From positions 908,501 to 972,500 of the forward strand of contig CM038469.1 of NCBI GenBank assembly GCA_021464415.1: a stretch of DNA of 64,000 nt, read 5' to 3'. The DNA is from Lonicera japonica (taxonomy: Eukaryota > Streptophyta > Magnoliopsida > Dipsacales > Caprifoliaceae). Both the position numbers and the translations under genes were made by a program. Positions 1 to 11,518 of this stretch are shown here, in pieces. The notes beneath the pieces are model-generated. The model was not told the origin of the DNA. It worked only from the letters and a program-made list of their open reading frames with translations, and ran no database searches. Positions within the stretch are counted from its first letter, which is position 1. Each line of letters starts with the position of its first letter.

Positions 1-1460
1 CAATCAATTAATATAACAAATAAATAAAGAGATTGAGTAAGAAAGATTGAACCAATTTGAAGTCGAAGATTTTTTGTCCATGCGGTTCAGCTTGTTCCCC
101 CTACTCCGCGCTCGGTTAGTTCCCCTAGAATTTCCACTATAACCGATCTCCTTCTGGGTGAAGATCAAACCTCTGCAAGTGTATTCTTATCACACACTCT
201 CATAAGTATTGAAAACATCTTCAATACTTTCACAAGAAATCTCTCTTGCTAATCTATGAGATACACCTCTCACAATTATGATTCAAATGAGTTTTGGTGG
301 CAAACACCAATGTACAATATCTCTCTTGTATATAAAAAATACAAATGAAGTATACACTAAAAGATATCAAAATTGATCAATGAATATAAGCTCAAAGAAT
401 AAAAAGATTGATCAATGCTTTAGCTAGAATACTTGAATAATAAGAATATATGAAAAATAGTTTTGTATGATCATTCAAGTTGTTAAAAATGAGTCTTAAA
501 ACTCATATTTATAACTTGAAAAAGTTTGAAGCCGTTTGTAGTGGCTTAATTAATTAATGGGTCAAAATTGCACATTTGTCAAAGTTCCAACAGCTAGTTT
601 TGACAAAAAAAATTCAAATTTGTTTTGTTACTTTCTCCCAATTTGACCGTTGGATCATGCTCAAATTTTAGTCAAAAGTGTCAGGAGATGTTGTCTAACT
701 ACTGTAAAAATTTTAAAATGATCGGATTTCGGGAAGGCCTCCATCTTACCGTTAGATCAAAACTGGACAAAAATTGAGCGAATTTTAAATGTAAAATAAA
801 AATATTTTTGCAATTTAACAATTTAGTTTCAAATAAAATTCTAATGATTTTTGAACCTCAAAGATATGTTTCTAAGATACCTATTTTTATTAGAGCTTAA
901 AATATGATCATTTAAAATTAATATGAATTTATTTTAAAACTCGGTTTTTGTAAAATGATGTTTTTCAAATAAATTCAATTTTAAGCTAATTTGAATCAAT
1001 CTTTAAAAGATGCAAGAATATGTTTGAGCTATAGGGATTTGATCAATAAAGTATCTTTACATAAAATCTAAGCACTCACTCCATTTAATGATAATTCGAG
1101 TCTTCGTGATGCTTGATTTTCTTGTACGTATCTTTACTTGTTTGATGTTCTTGATTCTTTCTTGATTTTGATAACTTGTAGAACATGTAGATATCATTCT
1201 TGTGCATATCTTCACTTGCTTGATGATCTAGATCTTTTCTTGGCTTTGTATAGCACATGTATATCACTTGAGTTCATTTCTTGTGAGTAGAGGCGTTTGT
1301 AAAGCTTGTGTGAGATTTTGATTGCTTCGGTTTGAAGTTACACTTGGTCGGAAGATATATCGGTTAAAATGGCTATCATCATTGGAACAACCGAGTTAAA
1401 TAACACTATATTAACTTATTGTAATTATCAAAATAAGATTAATTGACTTTAAGGTCAACA
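1..1460 (-). repeat. LTR family A, minus strand, cut by window edge
   Basis: On the minus strand this LTR begins TGTTGACCTTAAAG at 1460 and runs left out of the window. It is clearly related, in opposite orientation, to the complete LTR at 4181-5659: both share the 'TTTTGATAAT-ACAATAA' stretch near the start and the block around 'CGGTTAGTTCCCC' with its neighbouring 'GAAGATCAAACCT'. No polypurine tract lies outside it at 1461, so it is either the 5' LTR of an element extending left or a solo LTR. I see no protein coding potential. The small reading frames in it are chance. Confidence 0.75.
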
Positions 1461-3197
1461 ATTTCAAATGTAAATGTAAAAGATGACACATATATTGTTT
1501 ATGTGTGTATATAAATATACGTATTATGGGATTTTTCTAGACTAGGGGTTAAGGATGGAAGAGCAAGGGTGGGGAGTTGGGTGGAACTAGAGCCGGTGGA
1601 TGTGGGGTTACGAAGGGGTGGGGGAATGGTGGTTGTATGTATTAAAGATAATGTGTGTATATAATTTTGTTAAAAGAAAGAGGGTAAAATGGATATTTTA
1701 CACCCTTTAAAATTAAGTTTCAGATTTAAGTGGCAAAGTTGCCATTTAAAATTTTCATCCAAAATCTTAAGTTTTAAGTGGTTAAAATTAAATGACCACT
1801 TAATTTTTTAAGTTACTGAACAACATTTTATACCCCTTAAATCTAAAATTTTTTAAGTTTTCAGATTTAAGTGGTAAATTAAGTGGCAAGTGAATAACGC
1901 CTAAATTTAGTATTTCATACTTAACAATTAATAATCAACATTTCGCAAAAAAAAAACAAAAAACAAACCAACCCTAAGAGCATCTCCAAAGGAATAACTA
2001 AAATTGATTTTTTTTCCCACAGGGTGTTTGAGCCAGCTTTCACACACTCGATTAATTTTTGCTCGCGGTGCGTGGCTGCCGCTGACCAAACATTATTTTG
2101 ACAATGCCGAAAATCAACCTTGGAAACTCCAAGTCGACTCAAGGATGTCCCAAAATTGAATAATTAGAATGATTTTTGATTAAGCATTTAGTAAATTGTT
2201 AAAGTTAACAATGATTATTTTTTCTTAATAACTAAATTAGTAGGGTCCATTATATTGATTTGTGACAAATTAATCAATTTAAATTTTGTTTTGTTAAAAA
2301 AGGAAAATATGATTTAAATTTGAAAAGATTCTATTTTACCCAATAAAATTAGTGAGTCCCTTATTTTAGTTATTGAAAAGGGTTATTAATTTGATTATAA
2401 ATAGAGTAAATTTGAGTATTGATTAAAAGATTGTTAAAATTTAATTATACTATTAAAATAATATTTTTAATCAATATTATTAAATTTAATTATAATTAAT
2501 ATTTTAATTATATCATTAGAAATACTCGTTCCTTCCTTACTCACTTTTTCTTAAATAGAGAAAATAGAAACAAATGAAAAGAGAGAGAAATAGAAACAAA
2601 TGTTTTGGGGACTCGGAGTGAAAAATATGAAAAAAGATTTACACGTGTGAACGCATTTAACTCGTTTTGGCCGAGCAAGAGGTCAATTTTGTTTTTTCTT
2701 TTCGGAACCAGACAAAGTATAATTAGTTGGAGAATTTAGAAATATAATAGAATTTTTGCACATCCAATATACTAATGTAATTTGTATATAGGTAATTTAG
2801 AAGAACAAATTAATAAAATAATAATAAATAGCATAGTGATTTAGATTAATGATACCTTTGGTAATAGTAAAACCTCAAATTACATTACTTATTATAATCT
2901 AACTTTTTTTATGAATAATAGTATGCAAAGACAAAATTACAAAAATACGATAACGATTTAAGATAACTTATATTTAAGATATACTATAATCACTATTAGC
3001 GAAAATTCAAATAATACATAGTTTATAATATAATATAAATATTTGATGTCCCAGACGCAAATATGGAGAACGAAAATATGATATGACTTCCATAATTATC
3101 AAAATGGATCTCAACTGAACATCATAGACAATGCATGTGTAGTTTGTAGCATATGAGTGACTTCAAATAATAATTTTAAAAACTTAGACAGTAGTTT
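1461..3197. other. AT-rich intergenic stretch with short repeats
   Basis: No convincing gene. At 1725-1905 a short motif, CAGATTTAAGTGG, occurs twice in direct orientation with 'ccacttaa' in the inverse sense between, which looks like a worn MITE. 'gagcatctccaaagg' near 1980 resembles a Harbinger-type MITE end, but no partner end was found. The remainder is low-complexity AT-rich DNA. Confidence 0.5.
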
Positions 3198-3307
3198 AGT
3201 GGTAATAGGGATGTTTTTAGTTTTAGCCCGAGTAGAAATTAAAAGAACCAAACCTAAACCGAATTTAAAAATTCAATTTCGGTTTCTAAATCTTCAAAAC
3301 TCAAACT

Positions 3308-4163
3308 TGTTAATGCGAAAAACTAGAACATGTTAGTTTCGACCATACAGTCAAATAATTAGTTAAATGATCAGAATAATAAAGAAATGAGCTACGAAAG
3401 TCAAAGATGTATAGAAGAGGTTCGACTCATATAAAGATATGTGTTAGTCCTCCTCTTGTGAATAGAGCTTCGAGCTCAGGCTACTTTGTATTACAATAAA
3501 TGAGTTTGTGTTATAAGCTGACAAAGTCTCTCTAGTTATTCTACTCTTAAAAGATTACAATAGAGGCATTACTAAGCCACACAAGTTTTAGATTATCTGT
3601 GTTAGGAGCTCTGTCATGGGCTTGTCTAGCTTTATCTTCTGATAAAAGCTTGGTTATTTAAATATTTCTTAGTTGATAACTGTTTGTTGCTTGGTTACCA
3701 GGTTGGTGGAAGAATTAAATGCTTCCCATATATATATGACAGAGAGGAAACGTGTGGAGGATCTCTCAGAGTAAGTCTAAGGCCATTCTTAGACATCACG
3801 AACTCTAACATTGCTTCTTCATGGATTCCAGTGCATTTAATGAAGTTGAGGGATGTTCTACAGCGTTGGTGGAGTTGGTAGCAATTGTCCATGTTATCTG
3901 TACTTTTGCTGACACAGTGGTCAGCCAGAAAGCTCGGAGTTCGTTGGAGGAGCTCTGGCCTCCAAGCTCCGTAGTTTGTCATGCAAGGATAACCTTTAAG
4001 CCGAATCCACATTCTCTGGAGCTCTAGCCTCCAGGTGGCACCCGAGCAGAGCTCTTGAGCTCCTCTAGTTGTGACGGAACAGGTTGCTGACGCAGGAGGC
4101 CATGTGTCAAATTGTGGTTGACATAGCGAATTAATTGGTTAAATTAATAATTTAAAAAAATTA
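3308..4163 (-). repeat. Tat-lineage gypsy LTR, minus-strand copy
   Basis: The reverse complement matches the LTRs at 7568-8429 and 38943-39829 along its length. It has the same end ('TAGNTTTTNGCATTAACA' type), the shared 'CATTAAATGCAC'-like block around 3835, the repeated GAGCTC clusters, and the 'GACACATGGCC' block near its start. It is more diverged than those two copies. It breaks the hAT-like element exactly after 3307. No 5-bp duplication is evident, and the inner boundary at about 4163 is approximate. Confidence 0.6.
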
Positions 4164-4180
4164 GAAAAGTGGTTTAATGG

Positions 4181-5659
4181 TGTTGACCTAGAAGATCTTA
4201 ATATTATTTTGATAATAACAATAAATCAATCACGTGTACGTAATTTAACATGTGTGTTGAAGTTATTATAGCCACATTTCAATGATCATCATTCGTGGAC
4301 TAAAACCGATCTATCCAAACCGAGATCATTCCTTTACAAGCGTTGGACAAGACAAGAAGATCAATCTCATCACAATACATTTCATAAAGCTTAAAGATCA
4401 AAGATCACATGCAAAAGCTTTAAGGCAAAAGCTTCAAGTGAAGATTAAATTGAAGAAACAAATCAAAGCATTCAAAGACTCGTTTATTCGACATTTGAGT
4501 GAGTGCTTAGGATTATTTGTAAAGTTTCTTCTTTGATGATTAATATAGCTCACACATATTGATATATCATTCTTTGATTGATCAAAGCAAAGTTTAAATC
4601 AAAATCATTTTAAAACATCATTCTGACAAATACTGGTTTTGAAATAAATTCATATTAAATTCAAACGATAATATTTTGAGTTTTCCCAAAAATAGGTGTC
4701 TTAAGAACTTATTTTTGAAATCCCCAAGGCATTATAATTGATTTTGGAGCTTATATACAAAAGTGTAAAAATTGGGATTTTGGCCTGATGGACAGAGCCC
4801 ATCGATCGACGAAGCAGAGAGGCTCAGTCGACTAAAGAGCTTTGCTCAGTTGACTGATGGCTCGGAATATAGTCGTTGAATTTTTTATTTTTTACCATTT
4901 TTTGTACCAAACTTCAAAAACGGCTATATCACTTTTGGGACTATATATACACTATCCAAGACACATTTTGAACACTTTGAATCACTCTTATAGTCTACTC
5001 TTCATCTATTTCAAACATTATAAGATTCAAGAATTTTATTGATCAATCATTATTTACTTGAGCTATAAATCTTGATCAAACAAGTAACTATAATGTGAAC
5101 TTCAATTGTATTCTTTAAACACTTGAGAGTTGTTATTAATTAGTGTGAATCACCAAACAATTTGTATTCAATTGTGAGAGATAAATCTTATAGGATAACA
5201 AGAAAGTTAATTCTTGTTTAGTGTTTGTGAGAGGTAAATCTCACAAATTAACAAGAGAGATTCTTGTGGGAATAGTGTGGTAAAGCAATACTTGTAAGAG
5301 TGTGTGAGACAACACTTGTAAAGGTTTGATCTTCACTCGAAAGAAGATTGAAATTAGTGGAACTTCTCGGGGAACTAACCGAGCGTGGACTATGGTTTAG
5401 AAAACCAAAACCGTGAGGACAAAAAGTCTTGAGCTTCAAATCGGATTAATCTTTCTAACTCAAGCTATTTATTTACTTGCTGTTATTCATTGATCGATCT
5501 TGAGTTTGATTGATGGATTGCTTGTATTGATTATTTCCTTGATATATTTGTTTAGTAAATTTGTTTTGCTTAAACATTTTTAGAAAAGTTTTTAATTCCG
5601 CATTAAGTTTTTTAAAACCCTATTCACCCCCCCCCACTAGGGTTTATTTCCGACCAACA
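4181..5659 (+). repeat. Solo LTR, family A
   Basis: A 1,479-bp LTR bounded by TGTTGACCT and CGACCAACA, with inverted TGTTG/CAACA ends. Flanks are AATGG (4176-4180) and AATGA (5660-5664), a near-perfect 5-bp target duplication, so this is a solo LTR left by LTR-LTR recombination. The end 'tattcacccccccccactagggttt' region is of the kind seen at the ends of long copia LTRs, but lineage cannot be fixed without an internal region. Related copies lie at 1-1460 and 19960-20226, both on the minus strand. Confidence 0.75.
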
Positions 5660-5667
5660 AATGATAA

Positions 5668-5775
5668 TAGCGGTGTTTTTAGTTTCGAGCTGGGTAAAAA
5701 TTAAGAAAACCAAACCCAAACAAAAAGTTCAGTTTCGGTTTCTAAATCTTGAAAACTTAAACCTAAACCAAACTT
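5668..5775 (+). repeat. Second copy of the hAT-like element's left end
   Basis: TAGCGGTGTTTTTAG and the following 100 bp repeat 3206-3307, including the 'ttcggtttctaaatctt' segment. Even the sequence preceding it resembles that preceding 3206 once the solo LTR is removed. The two copies flank the Tat LTR and the solo LTR as a direct duplication of roughly 110-130 bp. That is far longer than any LTR target duplication. Confidence 0.6.
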
Positions 5776-6149
5776 TTTGGCTTTATTTGGTTTTCATATA
5801 TTTTTTTTTAAAAAATAAATAAAATGTTAGGTAGCACTTATTTTAGTAAGAAAAGTAATAACTTTATACTTGTTCTTACTTATTTTGAATAGAAAAAATA
5901 TTAACTTTTACATTTACAATATAACTCAAAAATATTTATGATAGCTCAACTAGTCGGGTTCTCACTAGAAGTTGTAAATTTTTGGAACATAAAATTTTAG
6001 ATAGCGAAGTAATATTATTTTTGAGTCATGTCTAAAATTATTTGGTTCGGTTTTATAATGTCATGCCCCAAATTCAAATAAAGCATAATCAACTTTGGTT
6101 CGATTTTTTTTTTTTTGGTTTTGGGTGTTTTTTTGGTTCATTTTTTAAC

Positions 6150-7490
6150 AGATCAATGTGAAAACCCAAATCCACAACTCTCGCAATAATCTAGTTTTCT
6201 ACAAAATGAGCATTCTGCATCGAGTCCTGAACTCGCTAGAACACTAGGAAAAGCCCGAAAGACTAATTTATGAATATAAAAGTATATTAGGAAAGTTCTA
6301 GTTTTGTAGAGATTGACATCTGGATTTAGCACTCCTGTTTTCAATGTTCTAACCCGGCATGGCCAATGTCAGAGGCCAAAACTCATGCTCCCCTTATCTA
6401 AAATGCACCAAAATTTACCAAAACCCTCAGATAGATGTCAGGACCCTTACGCAAAAAAATCAGCCTCATTGAAGTAACACACAGGCGTGTGACACCCCCA
6501 ATGCTGCACCCCCCTTTGGACCAAAATTTTACAGAACCCTCAGACAAATGTCAGGAATCTTACACAGAAAAATTAGCACCATCAGAGTCAATCACAAGTG
6601 TGCAGCACCCCTTGCCTCACGGTCGCTAGAATGAGATTTTGGCTATAAAGAGGACTCTAGGGGTCCCATTTTGAGGATAAGATTTGAGAGTTCATTGGGG
6701 AGGTTTATGAGAGTCATTATAGAGGTTTTTGTGAGTTTTAGTAATTTTTAGAGAGAGAGTGCCCATTCTAGAGAGAGAAAGAAGTAAGTAAGCAAGGAAG
6801 AAGAAGAAGAAGGGAGTTGTCACCAAGGCGAGTAACTCTTATTTCTTTTCAAACGCATCAGGTATGTATTTCTATAACTCATATGAATTTTAATTCTGAA
6901 ATTAAATACAAGTTTTAATAAAGAAAATTATATAATTTGCAAAGAAGTTCACTACTTTCAAAACAAGTCATTTCTAAGTTTTATAAGAAAACTAAAATCT
7001 ATTTTGACACGTTTTCAAAACAAAACCCCCACAAGAACAATTTCCAAATGTGTGGAATTATGAGACTCTGATTTTATTCTACAACTGAATAAGTAGGTGC
7101 TTACAAGGTCGAGTCTGATCTCATAAATACAATTTTAAAATTGCATTTATCTGAAAGGACTATTTTGAAAATATTCGAACTACTTACAAGATATCTAAAA
7201 TAGGAATTAAATTAATGATCCATTAAAAGACCAAAAGGGCAAATTAGGTGCCTAATACCTTCCCAATTCGTAATATAGTTCCCGAACCCTAGCAAATATT
7301 TTATCAAATAATATATGGTTTCTTACGTATGAAAGACAGTTTGTTTTCAGATTATCTTTTAGACAATCTTTTGTTTGTTTTCTTGTAAAACAAACTAGCA
7401 ACTCTAAAACACGTTTTTCCTAAAATACAAATTTAAAAACAAGAAAGATAGAATCACCCGTAGGGTTAAAAGACCGGATTATCATAATCG
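6150..7490 (+). repeat. Unclassified LTR-like repeat with 113-bp tandem duplication
   Basis: This block interrupts the 'cggtt' end of the hAT-like element. It contains two tandem units of about 113 bp (6407-6519 and 6520-6630), each starting 'accaaaattt' and carrying 'ccctcaga-a-atgtcagga'. A TATA-like 'tataaagagg' follows at about 6645, then a purine-rich leader with GAA repeats and a possible splice donor 'caggtatgt' near 6860. The layout resembles an LTR with U3 repeats, a promoter and the start of a leader. No coding frame is supported. Boundaries are approximate. Confidence 0.4.
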
Positions 7491-7567
7491 GTTTGGCTCA
7501 CTATGGTTCGGTTGTTTGGTTTTTGGGTTCACCATAACACTCCTAAGTGGTAAGCTATCATCCTTGC

Positions 7568-8429
7568 TAATAGAGTAAATTAATAAATTGATTCGATTAG
7601 CCTGTTATAGAAAGACACGTGGCCACTCATGTCAAAAATTAAGTCCACTGCAGCAAAGGAAAACTCAAGAGCTCTGGTCATTTACCACATAAGGATCAGA
7701 GTTCAAGAGAGTATGGGTATTCAACTTAAGTGTTGTTTTCATGCACCAAATTTTAGAGCTCGAGACCCAGAGCTCTTTCGACGAGCTATGAAACTTTCTA
7801 ATCAACCACTGTGTCAAAGAAGGCGCAAATAGAATGGACAACTGTTATTAACTCTGCAGGTGGCGCAGAACCTCCCTCAACTTTATTAAATGCACATCAA
7901 CTAAGTTTAATGTACCGAAATACATGGAAAAGTAATATCAAAGTTAGTGATGATTAAGGATGGCCTCAAAACTGCTATACACATCTTATCCTTCTCTCAT
8001 ATATATATGAGAAGCATTTACTTCCCTCACCAACCAAGCAAGAAAGTAATCAAACTTTTACTAAAATAGTCTTACTATAGAATATAATACTTAAGAGAGA
8101 TAGAGCTCTGAGGCACACGATAAGGCTCTTAGCTTAAGAAAATCAGGCTCCAAGTGGCTTAGAACTCCTTCGATTATAATATCGTAAGGATAGAATAGCT
8201 AGAAAGAGATATTGTTTGCTTGTAATTTAATTTCACTCATTATAATACAAAGCATCCCGAGCTCCTAGCTCTATTCACAAGCGGAGGAGTAACACGTATC
8301 CTCATAAAGAGCGAAGCTCATCTATACATTCTTGTCTTGTTTTGTTCAATTCATTATTATCTTTATCATTTGTTTAATCATTTGACTGTGTGGTTGGGGA
8401 TAGACTAGCTCTAGATTTTTGCACTAACA
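7568..8429 (+). repeat. 5' LTR of Tat gypsy element
   Basis: Aligned with 38943-39829, the start reads TAATAGAG against TGATAAAG (TG lost by mutation) and the end reads 'tttttgcactaaca'. Conserved pieces include 'gagtatgggtattcaactta' and 'gtccactgc-gcaaagga'. A TATA-like 'catatatatatgag' lies near 8000. A primer site follows at once and gag begins 80 bp later, so this is the 5' LTR. No matching 5-bp flank was found on the other side. Confidence 0.7.
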
Positions 8430-8450
8430 ATTAGGAGCTATATGTGGGAA
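8430..8450 (+). other. Degraded tRNA-Asp-type primer binding site
   Basis: The sequence immediately inside the 5' LTR, attaggagctatatgtggga, resembles the TTGGCGCCGTCTGTGGGAA primer site common in Tat elements, with several substitutions. Well-preserved versions occur on the minus strand at 22881-22901 and 54833-54852. Confidence 0.5.
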
Positions 8451-8508
8451 AGACATTTTTCCTCAAACTCACATCCTTTTCAAAAGCTAAAAACATCCAA
8501 AGCTCGTT

Positions 8509-10080
8509 ATGTCTTCTTCAGGACATACCTTACTAGACTTGTTGGTGGCATTAATGGCACAACAGGCTGCCCTCCAAGTCGAGATTGATAGGCTTGTAGC
8601 TTTAAGAGAGACTCCTCTAGGCTCCGTCCCAGTTCTAGTTATCCATAGGCAGGGGAACCGTCACAGAGGATCTAGGGGGAGTTGTAGCAAGAATAGTGGG
8701 ACTGGAGCTGATCTATTCCACACTAGGTGTGAAGCCTCCTATGAAAAAACTTTTGTCAGACCTCCTTTACCTCCCATGAGGAACCCGTGAATAAATGTGG
8801 TCCACGAAAAGCGCTCGAAAAGAGCCACTCGAATTCAAAGTGGGGAGAGAGGAGGCCTACTACCCCTCCCCCCAGTCATAGAAGTAGCTGCCAGACCTCA
8901 ACAATTTGTATTCGATAGGATATCCAATAAAGTGATCTGTTGAAGAGGGAGAAAGAAGACTTGGGTTAGAGTTGCTGAAAACAAGGGGGCACTCTAGAGG
9001 GAGCTCAATAGCAGCTCAGGTAAGGGACTCTGAATCCCTATTTGCAGAACACATTCAGACCTGCATAGTCCCAAAAATATTCAAACTCTTGACCTTGGAT
9101 TCATACGATGGCTCGACATATCTTGTGAACCATTGGCAACAATATGAAAACATGATTGGACTCTAGAATGTCCCTAATGGCATCACATATAGAACGTTCG
9201 TCGCGGCCCTTAAGGAAGTAGCTCAAATGTGGTGCAACAGTTTACCTTCGGGGTCAATTTAGCACTCACAAAAGCTCGAAACCTGGTTTATATCTCATTT
9301 CCTTGGGACACAGAAGCAATCCAAGCCGTCCACTTACCTCTTCACTATCAAGCAGAGGTCAACTAAAAGTCTAAAAGATTATGCCTGCCAGTTCAACCAA
9401 GAAAGCCTGATGATCAACAACCTCAATGAAAGAGTTGCAATGTCTGTCTTCATGGAAGGGGGGAGCTCCCCTTACTTTTTGATGACTCTAGCCAGAATAG
9501 CCTCAAAAACCATGTTCGAGCTCCTGAACGAAGTTAACAAGCAGATTGGTGTATAAGAGACCCTCCAGGGGTATAATTTGTCAAACGTATCAGCTCTCTT
9601 GCCTTCCTTCAAGGGCCACGGGGGACGTATTCTACCACAACTAAGAGAAATAGAGCAAAAAGGGCAAGAAATATGGGAACTAGTCTGGCCCGAATAAAAA
9701 TAAAGCTTAACAATGATTCATACCATTAACAGCTGTATTAGGCGAGGTCTATGCCTAATTGGATCCAGGACAAATCCCCAAGCCCAAAAAGATGAAGACT
9801 ACGGAGAAGAAGAGGGATACCTCACAATATTGTCGGTACTACAAAGATCATGGCCATGAGACAGACAATTGCAAGAAGTTGAAAAAAGAGATTTAGAAGC
9901 TTATTCAAAGAGGTCAGCTTCGGCAATACGTGGACAAGAAGAAAGACATTCCCCTAAAGGCCAATGGGAAGGAGCATGCTAAGGAAATTTTCATAATTGA
10001 AGGAGGCTCATCTTTTTCTAAAAATAGCAAAAAGTCCATATCAAGCAGGCTAAGTCCTCTAGCACAAAGGCATAATTCTT
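8509..10080 (+). pseudogene. Decayed gag of Tat gypsy element
   Basis: An open stretch starts at the ATG at 8509 (93 codons), then coding continues through several stops and frame changes. At 8972-9165 and on to about 9560 the frame reads like a retrotransposon Gag domain: 'SYDGSTYLVNHWQQYENMI', then 'AQMWCNSLPSGSI' and 'LKDYACQFNQESL'. A CCHC-type knuckle follows at 9829-9900 ('CRYYKDHGHETDNC', then 'LKKEI'), as in Tat gags. In-frame stops at about 9163, 9258 and 9554 and further shifts show it cannot make full-length Gag. The function would be capsid and RNA packaging. Identification as Tat rests on the adjoining protease and RT. Confidence 0.75.
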
Positions 10081-10099
10081 TAGCTTCAAACCTACAAAA

Positions 10100-10914
10100 A
10101 TGGTGAAGTATGAAGCCACAAAGATCACCTTCACTAATGAAGACATGAACGGCGTGGAATATCCTCATGACGACCCGCTAGTTGTGATAGCTATGGTGGG
10201 CAACCATAATGCCCATCACATCCTCATAGATATGGGAGTTACATCTAACCTCATATACTATAACGCATTCAAGGCCATGGGCCTTACCACCAAGCATTGG
10301 CAGGTTTCTCTGGGGAGAAGACCAGGTCATTAAGGACTATCAAGCTATCATTCACTTTAGGAATAGCTCCAAAGCAGATCACCACCATAGCAGAGTTCTT
10401 GATTCTTGATAAGGCCCCCCCTACAATATTATCTTGGGGGAAGGGCACCCTCAATGAAATTAGAGCTGCTTTATCTACCTGTAGCTTAACCATAAGGTTC
10501 CTAACCCCCTATAGCATTGGTTTATGGTTCCCAACCCCCCACGACATTAGGGAGGTCAAAGGAAACCAAGTGGAGGCTAGGTATTGTCAGTTTGAAGCCC
10601 TAAAACAGGTTTGATGTATGGATGTCGTCGCATTAGAACTCGAGAATGCGGCTATCGATAAGCCCACTTCCACAAAAGAACCTGCTAGCTCAGAAAAACT
10701 AGAGATTGATACTCTGGATCCCAAATACGAATAGAAAGAACTCAGGAAAAAGCCCGTTGAAGACCTAGAAGACTTATAGTTGGATCCCTTGCAATCCGAC
10801 AGGATACTCAAGATTAGTAACCAACTTAACCAAAAGATTAGGGAGGAGCTTGCCCGATGCCTAAGTGCTAACGCTGATTTGTTTGCATAATCCCAAGACA
10901 ATGAAGGGTTTGGA
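10100..10914 (+). pseudogene. Decayed protease and linker of Tat pol
   Basis: Frame 10100-10300 includes 'EYPHDDPLVVIAMVGN' and then 'ILIDMGVTSNLIYYNAFKAM', the aspartic protease layout of Tat elements. The usual active-site D-x-G-S is D-M-G-V here, so the aspartate stays but the serine/threonine position is changed. Downstream to 10914 the linker continues ('ELARCLSANADLFA', stop, 'SQDNEG') up to the target site of a TIR element at 10915. When 10914 is joined to 13398 the frame context reads as the start of the RT domain, showing that the insertion split one pol gene. Confidence 0.7.
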
Positions 10915-11237
10915 CTTTGGATCATGGTTCAAAGTATCGACCAATACCAATCTGATATGGCCGATGCCGAGTTAGAATAGGGGTGCTGAACCGCTATTAT
11001 GACCCGATATGATTAAATTCACGGTATTTCAAAATATCACTAATATTTTATCGAAATCACACCGAGTCACCGATATTTCACTCTGTATTATAAAAAAAAA
11101 TGTGACTAAAGTGACATAATTGAATAAAGTGACAACAGTTACAAAAATATAAAAAAAAGTTGCTGCATGTTGGACTCTCGAGACTTGGATTGTAAATTGG
11201 CAACTATTGAAAAAAAAATGTTAGAGTGTAAATTGGC

Positions 11238-11518
11238 AACTATCAAATAATAGTATTGCTGCTCGTGGTGGTTATTATAGAAGTGATCGTGGAACGTATC
11301 ATGATGGATCTTCAGATAGCAATGGTTATCGAGGATTTGGGTACTATCATCACCATGGTCAACCAAATTTTCCTGATTATGGGACATCTAGCCATTTCTC
11401 TCATTCTTACCCCAAAAGTGCCAATTTTCAACCTCCTTTATATCCTCATTCCTCATTGCCGAAGTCCTTAAATAATGATGATAATTATAATAGCAGATTA
11501 GTATTTGACCCACTATTT
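11238..11518 (+). pseudogene. Gly/Tyr/His-rich coding fragment of unknown origin
   Basis: An open stretch of about 90 codons with no clear start reads 'ARGGYYRSDRGTYHDGSSD', then 'GYRGFGYYHHHGQPNFPDYG', and continues Ser/Pro-rich. Its final codons run into the nested element at 11492. The composition is far from random AT-rich DNA and suggests the tail of a real protein. It could be the low-complexity C-terminus of a hAT transposase or a captured host exon. I cannot assign a family. Confidence 0.4.

Larger units (their letters stand above)
3206..7545. mobile_element. hAT-like element with exact 8-bp TSD, split by nested insertions
   Basis: The left end TAGGGATGTT and the inverted right end TAGGAGTGTT form a short TIR pair. 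They are flanked by identical 8-bp duplications AGTGGTAA at 3198-3205 and 7546-7553, the size expected for hAT elements. Outer portions are of the 'cggtttggtt' type seen in many plant hAT MITEs. The interior holds a minus-strand Tat LTR (3308-4163), a family A solo LTR (4181-5659), a second copy of the element's own left end (5668-5775) and an LTR-like repeat (about 6150-7490). No transposase frame remains, so it was probably non-autonomous before it was filled. Confidence 0.7.

Noticed and set aside
3684..4027. Small frames on both strands around 3684-4027
   Set aside because: The region aligns with Tat LTRs, which are non-coding; similar chance frames appear in the other LTR copies.
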